Source: Protula sp. h YS-2021 (lineage: Eukaryota; Annelida; Polychaeta; Sabellida; Serpulidae). From it: a stretch of 64,000 nucleotides of DNA. A program made the position numbers and the translations under genes. The stretch lies in NCBI GenBank assembly GCA_949752745.1, contig OX457029.1, positions 10,765,511-10,829,510 on the forward strand. Direction: 5' to 3'. Below the pieces are notes generated by a model. It was not told the origin of the DNA, made no database searches, and saw only the letters and a program-made list of their open reading frames with translations. Below, piece after piece: positions 11,695 through 24,800 of this stretch (positions are counted from its first letter, which is position 1; each line of letters begins with the position of its first letter).

Positions 11695-12010
11695 TTGCTT
11701 GTGCTCCTTGCTGACGCGCCGTGTACAAAACAAAAAGCGTCAATGTCGTCTACAAAAAATGTTTGTACCGTCTGCAACAAAAAAGCTAGTGCTATTTGCA
11801 TAAACCTTAGTTTCGTCTGCCAAAAAATTCTTGTGTCTGTAAGATATGTTTGTGTCCCCTGCAAAGAAAAAAAAACGGTAGTGTCGTGTTCAAAACAAAA
11901 CGTTAGTACCTTCTAAAAATATTAATGTCAGTGCCGTCTCATAAAATGTTAGTGCCGCCTGCAAAATACGTTAATCTCGTGTGTCAAAATGTTAATATGA
12001 TCTGCAAAAA
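11695..12010. repeat. Degenerate ~27-bp minisatellite
   Basis: About eleven diverged units of the type GTCTGCAAAAAATGTTAGTGCC, with the words CGTCTGCAAAA, TTAGTGCC and GTCGTCTACAAAA recurring. Age and divergence are high. It has no coding meaning. Confidence 0.65.
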
Positions 12011-14899
12011 ATAAATAAATAAATAAATAAAAAAAATTAATAAAATAAAACAACAAACAGTAATAATAATGAATCCATAAATAAAATCACACAAGTTGGT
12101 CTGCAAAAAAAAAAATAGATCCTGCTTGAATTATCTTTTTTACATTCTCGTGTAGAAACAAACTGATCTATGCATGTAAATAATAATTATGCATACCACA
12201 GTGGTTCATCTCAGTTGTTTCATATTGGGGGGAGGGGCGGGTGTGGTGGTTCCGGAAGTTGGACAAGATTTTGTGGGGATCGGGGGTGGGTTTGCAAGTG
12301 TGGCAGGTGAGCGGCATCGAACACGCCCTCCATTTTGTGTTATGCACTGTGACATCATTTCCGTTTCCGCTGTTTACGGTAGTGAGCTGTAGTACTGAGA
12401 ATTTTCACCTGATATTTGTGTGTTTGCGTGAGGTAGGGGTTGGGTGAGATTTCCTTCTGTCTGATATAAGGAAGGCTGAAGGCCCAATAGTTAAAAAAAA
12501 TTGAAATCGTGCCTTTGGAAGCGGATCGATTTGTCACAGAACGTCATGACGAGCATTTTTGGTTTTGCTGAAACACCACGAGAGCCGCTGTGCCAGTGTG
12601 TGGGTGAAATGTTAGTGAGCTCTCCTTGCATTTATTTTCAGTTCTGTATGTTAATATACTGGGTGGTTTGGGGTCGGGGAGGGAGCAACTAAAAAGCGAA
12701 GAAAGTGTGTGAAGGTATTGTAATAATTGTAGGACCAAGGCACCATATGACTTTATCATATCCTTAACTTTTTACGGACTGAAAAATAGGGCAAGTTTCA
12801 ATTCAGGAAATATGATTACTTAATGAAAAAAAAAAAAAACAAACAGTCTAAATGGCCCGTTCTTCGCAGGGTGGGGAGGGTGTCTATGAAAATTGTATTT
12901 TGTGTGAACGTGATATGAGAATAAGTAGTTTTGTAAAACTTTTGGAATAAATATATTAAAAATGAAGAATTATAATTGTAAACCTTTAGAGAATCAAGGA
13001 ATTTGTAGTCAAACCTTTTCGGGTAATTTTATATAATTGAAAACAAAAGCCTTTTCATCTAAGTGGTTATGGTATGCCTTTGTAGTTTGAAACCTATTGA
13101 TTGGGGTTTGCGGCGACGGGACAATGGGGAGGGGTCGGGGAATAGGGGGAGGGGAGCGCCTACTTTTTATTTGCTTGTGCAAATCATCCAAGGTATTTTA
13201 AAAGCGTTCGGCATCGTATGGTTATTATATCACTGATGTTTGTGTGTCGATAATGTGCAGTATTTTATAAGACTTATTTAAGATGCGATTTTTTTAGTGC
13301 AGATGTATTTAACATTTATCATATTGTGAAGTATGGCGATAAGTAAAGTAGAGAGAAAAACTGGTCCTTTCTTTGTAGACGAAGATTGGATCATAGTAGC
13401 TGCAGAAAGTCCTTTTCATTATTTCATTCTCTCATTTTGTTGCCTCCTGAGCATGGAACAACAACCATTTTCTGTTGCAAGAAAGAAGTCTGTTAAATGC
13501 ACAAATGTTTGGTCGTTTTACTCATTTTTCTATTTGTAGTAATTTTATGGTGCAATACTGCACTGGCATTTTGTACAGTGTTAAAAAATACGGTGAATAT
13601 AAATATATAAATATATATAAAAAACAATTCAGTTGTATTTATTTGTGTTCTTGGCCGTTTAATCCGCTGGCCCACTTACGGTGTTCGCTGTTTATGTCAT
13701 TGACACGGATATGCTATTTTGTAAACACAGATAATTTTAACAAGAATGTGTAGAGACATTGTGAATTGCCAAAATATTATTGATACAACATTGATATCTA
13801 ACAATAATAGCAATAATCATACCAAATTATATCAAATTAAATCAAATTCCACTCGCTTAGACTCAGTATTCTACTAGACTGATAAATACTCACACGAAAT
13901 GTTAATCCTTTTCAATACTGATAGTCTGCTACAGTGGTTTGCCTAAAGCGAATGACAAATACGTCGTATTTTCTATTACAATTATTTCGCGTTTTATAGT
14001 AAAAGAGAGGTGTGCGTTGCTAAGAGTTCATACTGTCTTAAGTCAGGTCACAACTTGTGTGAAATAAGCATTTTAGGATGGGAAGTGTCACTCTCCTTTA
14101 AGCATTCTTTCAAATGTTCTGTGTCATTATTATATATTAATATGCCTAACCTTTCTGCTACCCGTATTGACGCATAAACAAAGAACACATATAAAAGGGC
14201 GAATTTAAAAACAACGTTATTCAACCATTACTGGTTCGAAATCCTTTTTGTTCATTTCACAGTCTGTATAAATAGGGTTGATTATATATTTATTGCTTCG
14301 TTGTTGAAACAAGAGCACCGGAACGCTGCAAATCCCCTCACCCTTCGCACGTTTTGTAACATAAACACAGTATGACATATTTAACACTTGACAAGCCTTT
14401 GGCTTGTAAGGTGTTTATGAATTTGTGCGAGCAGCCGTTGGTATCTTTTTTTCCCTTGACAGTGATCGGATTTCTTGTGTCATCTCCTCTACTGGCACTA
14501 TGGGCTTGAGGGCCACGAAACTTGGAAGTTAGGTAGAACTTGATATGAACGTGTGCATGACACTTTTTATTTTCGCCTTCAATTTCGTTTTCTTGTTTAA
14601 AACGCCGTTGAAAAAAATGTATTTTTTGCAAGTAAATGCGTAGTATTTAATGCACAACACAGAACACACAGTTGCTCAGATGTGTGCGAGCTCGCTCTGT
14701 GCAAAAAGATAACACGGCGTATGCCTGATCAGTCAATAAAACCTTAAGTCAACAAAACCAAACACTACTCGGCTTATAAAACGTATTCAAGCTGTGTTGT
14801 TTGCAATATATTATTCAAGAAATAACCCATAGAAGGAAGTATTTTTGCTTTTTAATTTTTGTCAAGTATTTAAGATTTCGCTAGATTACTTGCAAATGA

Positions 14900-15372
14900 A
14901 ATGGCTAAGTTTCGACCTCAATTTTGGCGAAATAAATGAAAAGTCAGACAAACTGAATACCAAGTGCACAACTACAAAACATGAGGAGTAAATTTGTATA
15001 GGATTTGAAATGTGTGTGCTTACCCGTCCGCAGGAGTTGTGCATACAAGACTTAGATTACATAGCCTTTATAGTCGAAAAATATGCTAAGTTTCGACCTC
15101 AGTTTATTTTGGCTAAACAAATGAAAAGTCGGACAAACTGAATACGAGGTGCACAACCAGAATACACGAGGACTAAATCTGCATAGGATTTGAAATGTGT
15201 GTGCTTACCCGTTCGGAGGAGTTCTGCATACAAGACCACTAACCAAAAGCGTGATGGAAGGACGAACGGGTGGACGGACGGACAGACAGACGTACTGACA
15301 GTCGGACGGCAAGACGGACGAACCAAATCCTATATCCCATTCGCCAACAAAGTTGGGCGAGGGGATAGTAAA
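14900..15372 (+). mobile_element. Helentron-like non-autonomous element, family 1
   Basis: Two ~180-bp core repeats (from about 14903 and 15087, both starting GCTAAGTTTCGACCTCA and ending CATACAAGAC) are followed by a GGAC/AGAC tetranucleotide tract (15260-15320). The element closes with a terminal inverted motif (CATTCGCCAAC...GTTGGGCGAGG, 15338-15362). Core tandem repeats, tetranucleotide tract and terminal hairpin are the arrangement of Helitron/Helentron-associated short elements. No coding capacity is seen. Ends are approximate. Confidence 0.55.
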
Positions 15373-15873
15373 GAGTGAATTAAATGCGAAACTTAGAAGT
15401 CAATGCAAATCTCATTAACAATAATTTTTTGTTGTTGTTAATTTTGACATGAGGTTTACTACATAGTCTTAGCAAACCTGGATAATTTAAAATACGTACA
15501 ACTTTGGGAATGTATTTATGTGGAATAAGATGACTGAGGCAAAGTACTGTTTTACTCTTGACTCAAAGTCCAGAGATTTTATTAAACAATATCAAATTTA
15601 ACATTGCATCAATTATGATCATTAATCAATGTAGGGAATTTTTTAGAAAATAATTAATTTTACAAACAAAAAGAACATATTTCATGCACGGCATTCTTAA
15701 CTATTAAACTATTTCTATTTTATGCAAAAAAAAAAAAGAAGAAAAATCGGAGAGATAATTGTAAGACCGTTTGATATATAGCTATACGCACAGTACCGGA
15801 AGTTGAAAAAAGATGTGAGGCGTTTTTTATTTTTAAATTTACGTGGCTTCTGGCGTTTGCTAAACAGTACAAA

Positions 15874-18800
15874 ATGGGTCGAAGATCAATCAACACCACG
15901 AAAAGTGGGAAATATATGAATCCCACCGATCAAGCTAGTAAGTTTTGCTTGTGATGGTCGTGTACCGACAAGTGAGCGATAATTAAGATTTAAGTAATAT
16001 CTTTTGGTAACAACCGTAATCATTATATTATTCAATACAGCTTTCGTTGTGCATATTTCTCTGTCTAGCAGTCAACTAAGCATAACTTTATAGACAATAA
16101 AAAGCCCTTTATTTTAATTTTGGTCACCTTTGTCACATGACATTTACTCGTAATACCTGGAAAATAAGCATTTGACAATCAATCAATCGTTTATATTCCA
16201 AAGTGTGTGTTAACAAATAGACTAGTTTTTCATAATAACGTAATAAGCTATAAAACATTGGGAAAAAGGTAGATTAAAGAAAGTTAATAACTTGTTCATA
16301 TTAATCTACCCATTTCGTATACAACTGTGAAAATTCCTCAGCAAGTAATCATTTCGTAATAGAGCAATCAATTTGAACTCAGTATAGTATATTATAGAAT
16401 TGGACGGATATTATTGAATTAAACACTGAAATAAATTTAACATTTTACACAATAAAAATATTTAAGCCTTTTCATAACCAGTTATAAGTTGTTTTTTTTT
16501 TGTATAACTCTTTAAACTTAAAACAATTTTTAGCAGCTTTGATATCGCAGTCTAAGTCGTTCCAAAGGTTTACACCAGTAATAGATACACAAAATTCTTG
16601 TAGTTTAGTTCACCTGAACATCACCACGAATTCACCATGTTGCTTAATGTTATTATTGTTTACTTTAAAAAGTCTAGTAAGCCTTTCAGGTAGCATATTA
16701 TTTTTCGCTTTGTGCATTACAACATAATTATTAAGTTTAACAATATCAGTAAATTTTAATAGTTTATACTAAAGAAAAATATTGTTAGTATGGGCAAGCC
16801 ACGGAACCTGTCCAACAATCCGAACAGCTCTCTTTCGGAGATTTTATTATATCATTTAGTCTGGAAAGATATGTATTGCCCCATATTTCACAACAGTAAT
16901 TTAGATATGACAATATCAGGGAGCAATACAGTGTGTATAAAACATGAGAGTCTAACAGGTAGCTAACTTTGTACATTATAGCAATACTTTTAGCAATTTT
17001 TCCATGAATATGTTTTATGTGTTCACACCAAGAGAATCGACTGTCCACCATAACCCCTAAGAATTTTTAGGCCCCAACCCTACAGGGTTGGGGGCCTATA
17101 GACTTGGGGTGTCTGTCTGTCCGTCTGTCCGTCATCGCTTTTTTGTACAAGCGATATCTCGAGAACGCAGAGGCCTAGAGACTTGATGTTGGGCTCATTT
17201 GAAAGGTCTCGACTTGTAGATGTGCCTTTTGACCATTTTGGCCAAATTCGATCACGTGATCTTGGCCAAAAACGCCAAAAATCGACTTGTGTTTGTACAG
17301 GCGATATCTCGTAAACGCAGAGGCCTAGAGACTTGATGTTGGGCTCATTTGAAAGGTCTCGACTTGTAAATGTGCCTTTTGGCCATTTTGGCCAAATTCG
17401 ATCACGTGATCTTGGCCAAATTGGCCAAAAACGCCAAAAATCGACTTGTGTTTGTACAGGCGATATCTCGTAAACGCAGAGGCCTAGAGACTTGATGTTG
17501 GGCTCATTTGAAAGGTCTCGACTTGTAAATGTGCCTTTTGGCCATTTTGGCCAAATTCGATCACGTGATCTTGGCCAAATTGGCCAAAAACGCAAAAAAT
17601 CGACTTGTGTTTGTACAGGCGATATCTCGTAAACGCAGAGGCCTAGAGACTTGATGTTGGGCTCATTTGAAAGGTCTCGACTTGTAGATGTGCCTTTTGA
17701 CCATTTTGGCCAAATTCGATCACGTGATCTTTGCCAAATTGGCCAAAAACGCAAAAAATCGACTTGTTTGTACAGACGATATCTCGTAAACGCAGAGGCC
17801 TAGAGACTTGATGTTAGGCTCATTTGAAAGGTCTCGACTTGTAGATGTGCCTTTTGGCCATTTTGGCCAAATTCGATCACGTGATCTTGGCCAAATTGGC
17901 CAAAAACGCAAAAAATCGACTTGTGTTTGTACAGACGATATCTCGAGAACGCAGAGGCCTAGAGACTTGATGTTGGGCTCATTTGAAAGGTCTCGACTTG
18001 TAAATGTGCCTTTTGGCCATTTTGGAAGAATTTGATCACGTGATCTTGGCCAAATGGGCCAAAAAACGCAAAAATCGACTTGTGTTTGTACAGGCGATAT
18101 CTCGAGAACGCAGAGGCCTAGAGACTTGATGTTGGGCTCATTTGAAAGGTCTCGACTTGTAGATGTGCCTTTTGGCCATTTTGGCCAAATTTGATCACGT
18201 GATCTTGGCCAAATTGGCCAAAAACGCAAAAAATCGACTTGTGTTTGTACAGGCGATATCTCGAGAACGCAGAGGCCTAGAGACTTGATGTTGGGCTCAA
18301 TTGAAAAGTCTGGACTTGTAGATGTGCCTTTAGGCCATTTTGGCCAAATTCGGTCACGTGATCTGCTAAATTTTGGGGGTAAAAAAAGATTTTCCGCCAG
18401 CCAGTATCATTGTTTTTCAAAGTTTTGAGCAGAAGTAGGACATTTTTTTTCTTGGCCTAAACTGGCCAACAGGTTCAAAACCATAGACGACCCCTTACAA
18501 TTTTGGGGGCGTTGGGGCCTGTTAGTTTTCACTGAATACTTGTGTAACGTAGACTCTTTCAATTGGAGCACTATTTATGTAAATATCAAAGTTGTTACTA
18601 GCATGTGTATTTGAGAAAACAATAAAAGTCGTTTTTGTAATATTTAATGATGACTTATTAATTTTAAACCCCTTATCAAGATGTTCTAATTTGCTACAAA
18701 TAGTTTTACAAATTTCGTTTACATCATTTCCAGTGTAAAATATGTTTGTGTCATCACAAACAGCTGAGTAGTGAAACTAATTTTTATCCACTTAAACATA

Positions 18801-21800
18801 TATATGTATATATATGCAATTATAAATATCAAGTGGTTACAAAATTCTTGTAAATTAAATCTCACCTGATACACGTTAAATGTTGCGTCACTTTTTTTAC
18901 CAATAAAAACAGATTGTCCGTGATGATTGGAAGGGGGGGGGCATCATGACATATAACGTAGTAAGAAGCATAATTATGATGTTGCACAAAGAGCGCACAG
19001 GCAACTCAATATACCGAATGAACCGTGTCGAATTACTCCCCCTGTCTCTTCCTGTCAAGACAAGCTGGAACGGCGCCTTTGACTGAACAGTTATAAACAC
19101 TGACCAGTGAGTAAAAACTTGTGGTAAGGAAACTACGGACACTGCAACACTTAATGTGTCACTTGGAGCTAGAAGCTCAAAGTAGATTGCAACGGAGAAC
19201 AACCGAAAGGAAAAAAAGATGGAAGATTTTTTTCTTTTTTGCTACACTGACTGACACAAGGTATTTTTGCCGAGCAATAAAACCCGCAGTTGGTTCCGTT
19301 TTTTTTCTCCACCTTGAGAAAAAATCCCAACCGACCCGTAGTCAAGAATGCAGGTTAAACCGCTGACGCACACAGATTAATCGGTTATGCCAAAAGCGAT
19401 TAATGACTAGATTAATCAGAAAATTTCCTACCATTTACTGGGATCCTGCAGATTTCCTCGAAACTGAACTGGTTAATTAACACCTCGATAATTCTTCGTG
19501 TCAACCTATCATAAGCACGAATTGAAGTAAGTTTGGGATATCCCAGATGTGACCCAGGTTAATTCGGATTCTAGACAAGTCGCCATCAATCCAACTCGCC
19601 ATAAACCCCTGTACCAAGTCACCACAGCCAACTCGCCAAGATTTAGGAATTGTGTGCCAACTCACCTACACTGTTCCAACGGGAGCAAGACAACTCACCC
19701 AAAAACCAACTCACCCAAAAAATCCTTGGACAACTCACCCAAAATTTTGGACAACTCACCCAATAATTTTGGACCACTCACCCAAAATTTTGGACAACTC
19801 ACCCAAAGTCTTGGACGACTCACCCAAAAAAATATTTCATCATTTAACCGCAAATAAGTCAGCGTTTTTCTTTCGATAATTAAACTTGCATAATTTTCGG
19901 TGAACAGGTATTTAATTGCAATTTTTGCTAAATGCAGATCGCTCGGAGTCGCTCGTGTTAATCCTAATAGTGCGACACATAGAAGCTGAAAAGTAATTAT
20001 AAAGTGCAATTAACTAAACAATGGCCTGTCACCACAGTTCAGCTCGGAGTCGCTTAACTCCTGAGGTGAACAGCTTATTAGTGATTCCCGGGGTCATTCA
20101 GTCAGAGGGCCTCTGGAAAATTAATGAGATTTTTCCGGAGTCGTGCACCGAATGACATTATGACTGAATAAACTAACTTTGCTCGTATTAAATGCATTTC
20201 AGATCTGTATTGATATGTACTTACACACTTTAATGAACGAATATTTCACTTAAATAAAAGTTTTACTTAAATTTTAGTCATTTTGATGTTGTTACTAACT
20301 TCAAATACAAATTTAACTAGGGGAAAAGATGCAGGCTGAATTGTAAACATCAATAAAATATTTTTAAAAGCCTCTTATAAACATTTCACACCGTCTTGTA
20401 AAATTGGGTGAGTCGTCCAAGGGCTTTGGATGAGTCGTCCAAAACTTTTGGGTGAGTCGTCCAAAGGTTTTGGGGGAGTTGGTCATGTTTTGGGTGAGTT
20501 GGTTTTTGGGTGAGTTGGTTTTTGGGTGAGTTGTCTGACATCCGTTCCAACATGTTTTCTGGTGAAATTTGCAGACATAATGTCCTCTTTTATGACTTCA
20601 TAAATAGGTTGGATAATCGTTATATATATAAAATTGAATGTGACGAAAAGTGGTGTGTAAAATGTAAATAAAAAAACAATGTGTATTTACATTTTATTGA
20701 ATGAAAGCTGCAAAATCAATGCAAATATTGGTTATTGGTTCAATGAATTTCAACGAACTGCAATCATATTAAGTGCAATTGCCATGAAATAACTTCTTTC
20801 TTCTCATTTTTGTCAAGACAAATTGCAGGCTAAAGTTGGATGGAACCGAATTAAAGAAACCTTCATAGCACAAGTAATTGCAATTAATTTGCGCAATGTA
20901 TCATTTTTTCTTTTCACAAATAATTGCAATTGAATTTGTATTCGCTAGACCAGTCGTTCAGTTGTGTTCCATTCTTTGTTTTAAGTGTAGATTATAGAAA
21001 AAGTACTTTGCAAACAAAATAGCTTTTAAAGAGCTTTTCAACTTTCGGAGAGGTGATAATTAACAATGTACCTAAACGCAATTACCTGTTTCAAAAGAAC
21101 TTTAAACATTCGATTCGGCAATGAGCAAAAGTCTGTTATTTGGTAGGAAACGGTAAAATAAGAATACTGAATAAAAGAAAGAAACGCGAAAAAAAAATAC
21201 AAAATAAAACAAGAAATATGGTGTGCAAGTTGTGGTGAGTTGGCACAAAAGTAGGCGACTTGATTGCCAAGTCGCCTGTGGCGAGTTGGTATACCAAGTC
21301 GCCTTATGGCGAGTTGGATTGATGGCGACTTATCCTGACCCAGGTTAATTCATGCTTTGATTACTTGACACTGACGGGGTTATTGAGAAGCAAGGGGGTT
21401 GGATTACGTCTATATTTCCTGTAAGCAGATGATCCTTATTTCTGACTGCGATACAAATTTAATAAAATGATTTCCAAGCTTTTATCTACCATTGCATAGC
21501 GTTTTAGACTTTGAAAATAAAAAAAAAATGTCGATTTTTATCCATTTTTGAAAGTGGTATCGCATAGCGTAGAGCATAAAATTTTAACTTACCGTAGTAA
21601 TATATTGGCTGCTGTAGTCATAATTAAATAGTTTTGAAACTTCGCCTATACATTTAGATCTGAAACCTTAGTGTTAAAGAAGTATTGTGATAAGCAATAA
21701 GGTTGTTCAACCTCGAGCAGTGGACGAGTGGAGAGCATAACGACACAAGCCAGCTGCATGTTCTTAGTGCATCCATGCTGTATCACTTTCCTTGAAGCTC

Positions 21801-24800
21801 ATATGGGGCCAAATAAAACCGAAACGCCTGAAGTTTCGGTTCCGGGCTCGGCGTTTCGGCCGACGCTCCATTAGTAAAATGTGTTTACTCCTGCTAGAAC
21901 ACACATGTTACCCCCACCCCCCAAAAAAAGAATAAAATAAAAGAAGAAAATAATAATAGCAATATAAAGTAAATGCACAAATTATACTGAAAAAACTGAC
22001 TTTGGTTGTAGGTAGAAATGTTTGTAAAATTTTAGCTTTTTGTACTCTCAGTTTCTGTCAGACCTTTCCGCACGCGTGGTAGTGTTATTGGGCCAACAAG
22101 CCACTTCGCAGTTCTGTCCGCGAAGTATAAAAAATAATAAAAGGTTTATTTTGTTTGCTGTTGGTATTGATCTAAAAGTTTCAAGTTTTCGTGTGACTTT
22201 TTAGCTACAATCAAAGCATTAACTGAAACAAATATGGGCAAATTTCAAAGGCCCAGTTATGCACTAAAATCTTTGAATTTTTTGAATGGCAAAATGACAT
22301 TTATGACATTATTGTCTATTAATAGGGAAAGAAGCAAGGAAAAGAGAATTAAAAAAGGCAAGTACCTCTTTCTCTCTCTCGCAACCGAATTACATTGAAT
22401 AACCAAAATTTTTGTTGAGGAGCTAAAATTTTTCAAGAAAATTGATGGGTCCGTGGGGTGGGAGGGGACGGGGTGGGGGCAGGGCTATAAGTGAACAAAA
22501 ATAAACAAATATCCTGTTGTTTTTTTTTTTGTTTTTTTTTCATATGTACTGTGGTATTTTGTTGTATGTCTCGAAGAAGGCTTTAATACTGTAAGTTATG
22601 ATCTTGGTTGCTAAGCAACGCCAGTAGCCTGCTAAGCAAAGCTCTTTGATTGGCTGGTAGAACCGGAAGCAGCGCATGATGGTCAGGCAGGCCGTGCTGA
22701 AGGGCAAGGACCCGCTGAAGATCATCGACGACATGGAAATCATCGACAAGATGGGTGAGAACCTCGTGGGGGGGGGGGGGGCATGAGACTTTATCTGTGT
22801 AAGAACAGGATTGGAAACTGGAGACTGTCTAACGTTAAGGGGGGGGGGGGGCTCTATACTGTGTAAGAGTAATATCCAGTAGGGGGGATTTTTATTCCAC
22901 AGGTATTTTGGTGTTTTTTAAGTGTATGTCTCATTTAGTCTGATTATCAAACCCCTGTGGTTAACTCGTATATCGGGGAAGGGGCGGCGGTGAGGATGGG
23001 GGTGGGGGGGGGGGGGTGGGGGCTTGGAGGACTGGGGTGGGTGTGGCAACGTACAAATTTTACTGTTTATTTATCGTATCATTTTCAGAAGTAGAATTGT
23101 AAACACAGGTAGTTTTCTGCTTTTCTGAGACGTAAAACCATGTAATTACGTGAAGGGTAGGGTTAGAAAAAAAAGTGTAAGAAAACGCGGTGTAGTTATT
23201 ACTCATGACCTTATTTTTTCAGAATATAATCCATTGGAGCCTCCGAAATTGAACGAGAAAGTATTAAAAGACAAAAGGAAGAAGCTGAAGGAAACATTTG
23301 ACCGAGTGATGAAGATGTATGTAAGTATCATGCCGCACGAGATTCTCTACCCTTAACCTCCGCTTGCCATCTCTAACCCCCCCTCCCCACCTCTACCTTC
23401 CCCCCCCCCCCCCTCCCCGCCAGGCCTCCACCATCAGATTATTCTTGCGGAACAACAAAGTGCAGAAAAAATAGATGTATGTAAGTATCATGCCGCATAA
23501 AAGTGTCTACCTCCTTGTATATATAAAATGTGATATATATATCACCATTTTGGGAACAGAAATAACGCACTTGCTTGTAGCAGCAGTGGGTTTAACCATT
23601 CGTAAAAAGATAAAATTTGGTTGGGGGTTTAGGGATGGGGGGTGGAGGAGGGGTTTGGGGGTTGCAAGGCTTGTTTCTCATATATCAAACTTCTGGTCTG
23701 AGCGCCGGTGTGTTGTATTTGAAGGAGCGGGAAGATCCGGAGGCGGTGCTGGACATGAAGCGGGCCTACGTGGAGTATGAGAACCGGCGCGTGCAGCTAC
23801 AGATCCATTACGGTATACCCGCGCATTCCTCACCTCCCGCCCCCCCCCCCCACCCGCGCCTCGTGTTGCCCCACGTATGCGTGATCATACGAGAAGCAGC
23901 GCGTGCAGCTACAGATCCATTACGGTATACCCGCGCATTCCTCCCCCCACCTCCGCCCCCCCTCGTCTTGCCCCACGTATAAGTGATCATACGAGAAGCA
24001 GCGCGTGCAGCTACAGATCCAATACGGTATACCCGCGCATTCCTCGCCTCCCCCCCCTCCTCCCCCACCCCGCCACTCGTCTTGCCTTACACCCTGTCCG
24101 GCGTATGCATGATCATACAAGAACCAACGCTTGCTGCTAGTTCTGTTACCATATATCCGCGCCCTGCGCGCTCCTCGCCCTTCCCCCGCGCCTCGTCTGG
24201 CCTCGAACCCTGTCCCACCTTGCCTCGCGCACGCATGATCATACCAGAGCCTGCGCGTGCAAATATATCCATTAAGATACATCGTCCCGCTCCGTCCGCC
24301 CCCCTAACTCCGCCTACCCCGTCATTGAGTGGTTGGTCCCCTGGACTGTTTTACATGCGTAGCCATGTTTGCTTTTGCAGAACAAGTGATGAACGCGCAG
24401 CGCGTGCAGCTTGATGCCATTCCACTACCTGACGCCCCCACGGACCAAGCCGGTAAGTTATTATTGAGCAAAGACAGTATTACCTGTCCACCGCCCCCTC
24501 CCACTGATAATATCGGTAAGCTTTTATTCAGATATTCGTTGACCTGACACCCCTTATGTGATGAAGTCGCTAAGCTTTTGTTCAGCGATTCATTGACCTG
24601 ACACCCCCTTAGATAGAGCCATTAATGGTTTTGTTCAGCCGTACCCCACAAATGGAGTGCTGCCCTGATAATCACAGTTCAGAAAGAAAGCAGCCAAGAT
24701 TAGGAAAAAAAGATGCAATAACAACTTTTAGGTTGATGATAAGGCAACAGCCAATGACTTGCTGACATCTATGCTTGGTGCCAGTAATGAAACGATAAGA

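Larger units (their letters stand above)
10572..15873. other. SUFU 3' flank and intergenic region
   Basis: After the SUFU stop the sequence is presumably 3' untranslated for an unknown distance; ATTAAA-type signals occur near 11244 and AATAAA runs near 12003-12030. A 129-codon open frame at 10992-11381 resembles no family. A degenerate ~27-bp minisatellite occupies 11695-12010 and a hairpin-ended repeat element 14900-15372. Between 12100 and 14880 I see only A/T-rich sequence and homopolymers. Confidence 0.6.
15938..22325. other. WBP11 intron 1, filled by mobile elements
   Basis: This 6.4-kb intron holds a LINE fragment split by a Helentron-like insertion (16490-18800) and two nested elements with long inverted repeats (19566-21337). 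The segments 18800-19550 and 21350-22320 show only A/T-rich sequence and no supported feature. Confidence 0.75.

Noticed and set aside
17080..18229. Two minus-strand frames of 224 and 169 codons
   Set aside because: They translate the 159-bp core repeats (53 codons per unit) of a non-autonomous element.
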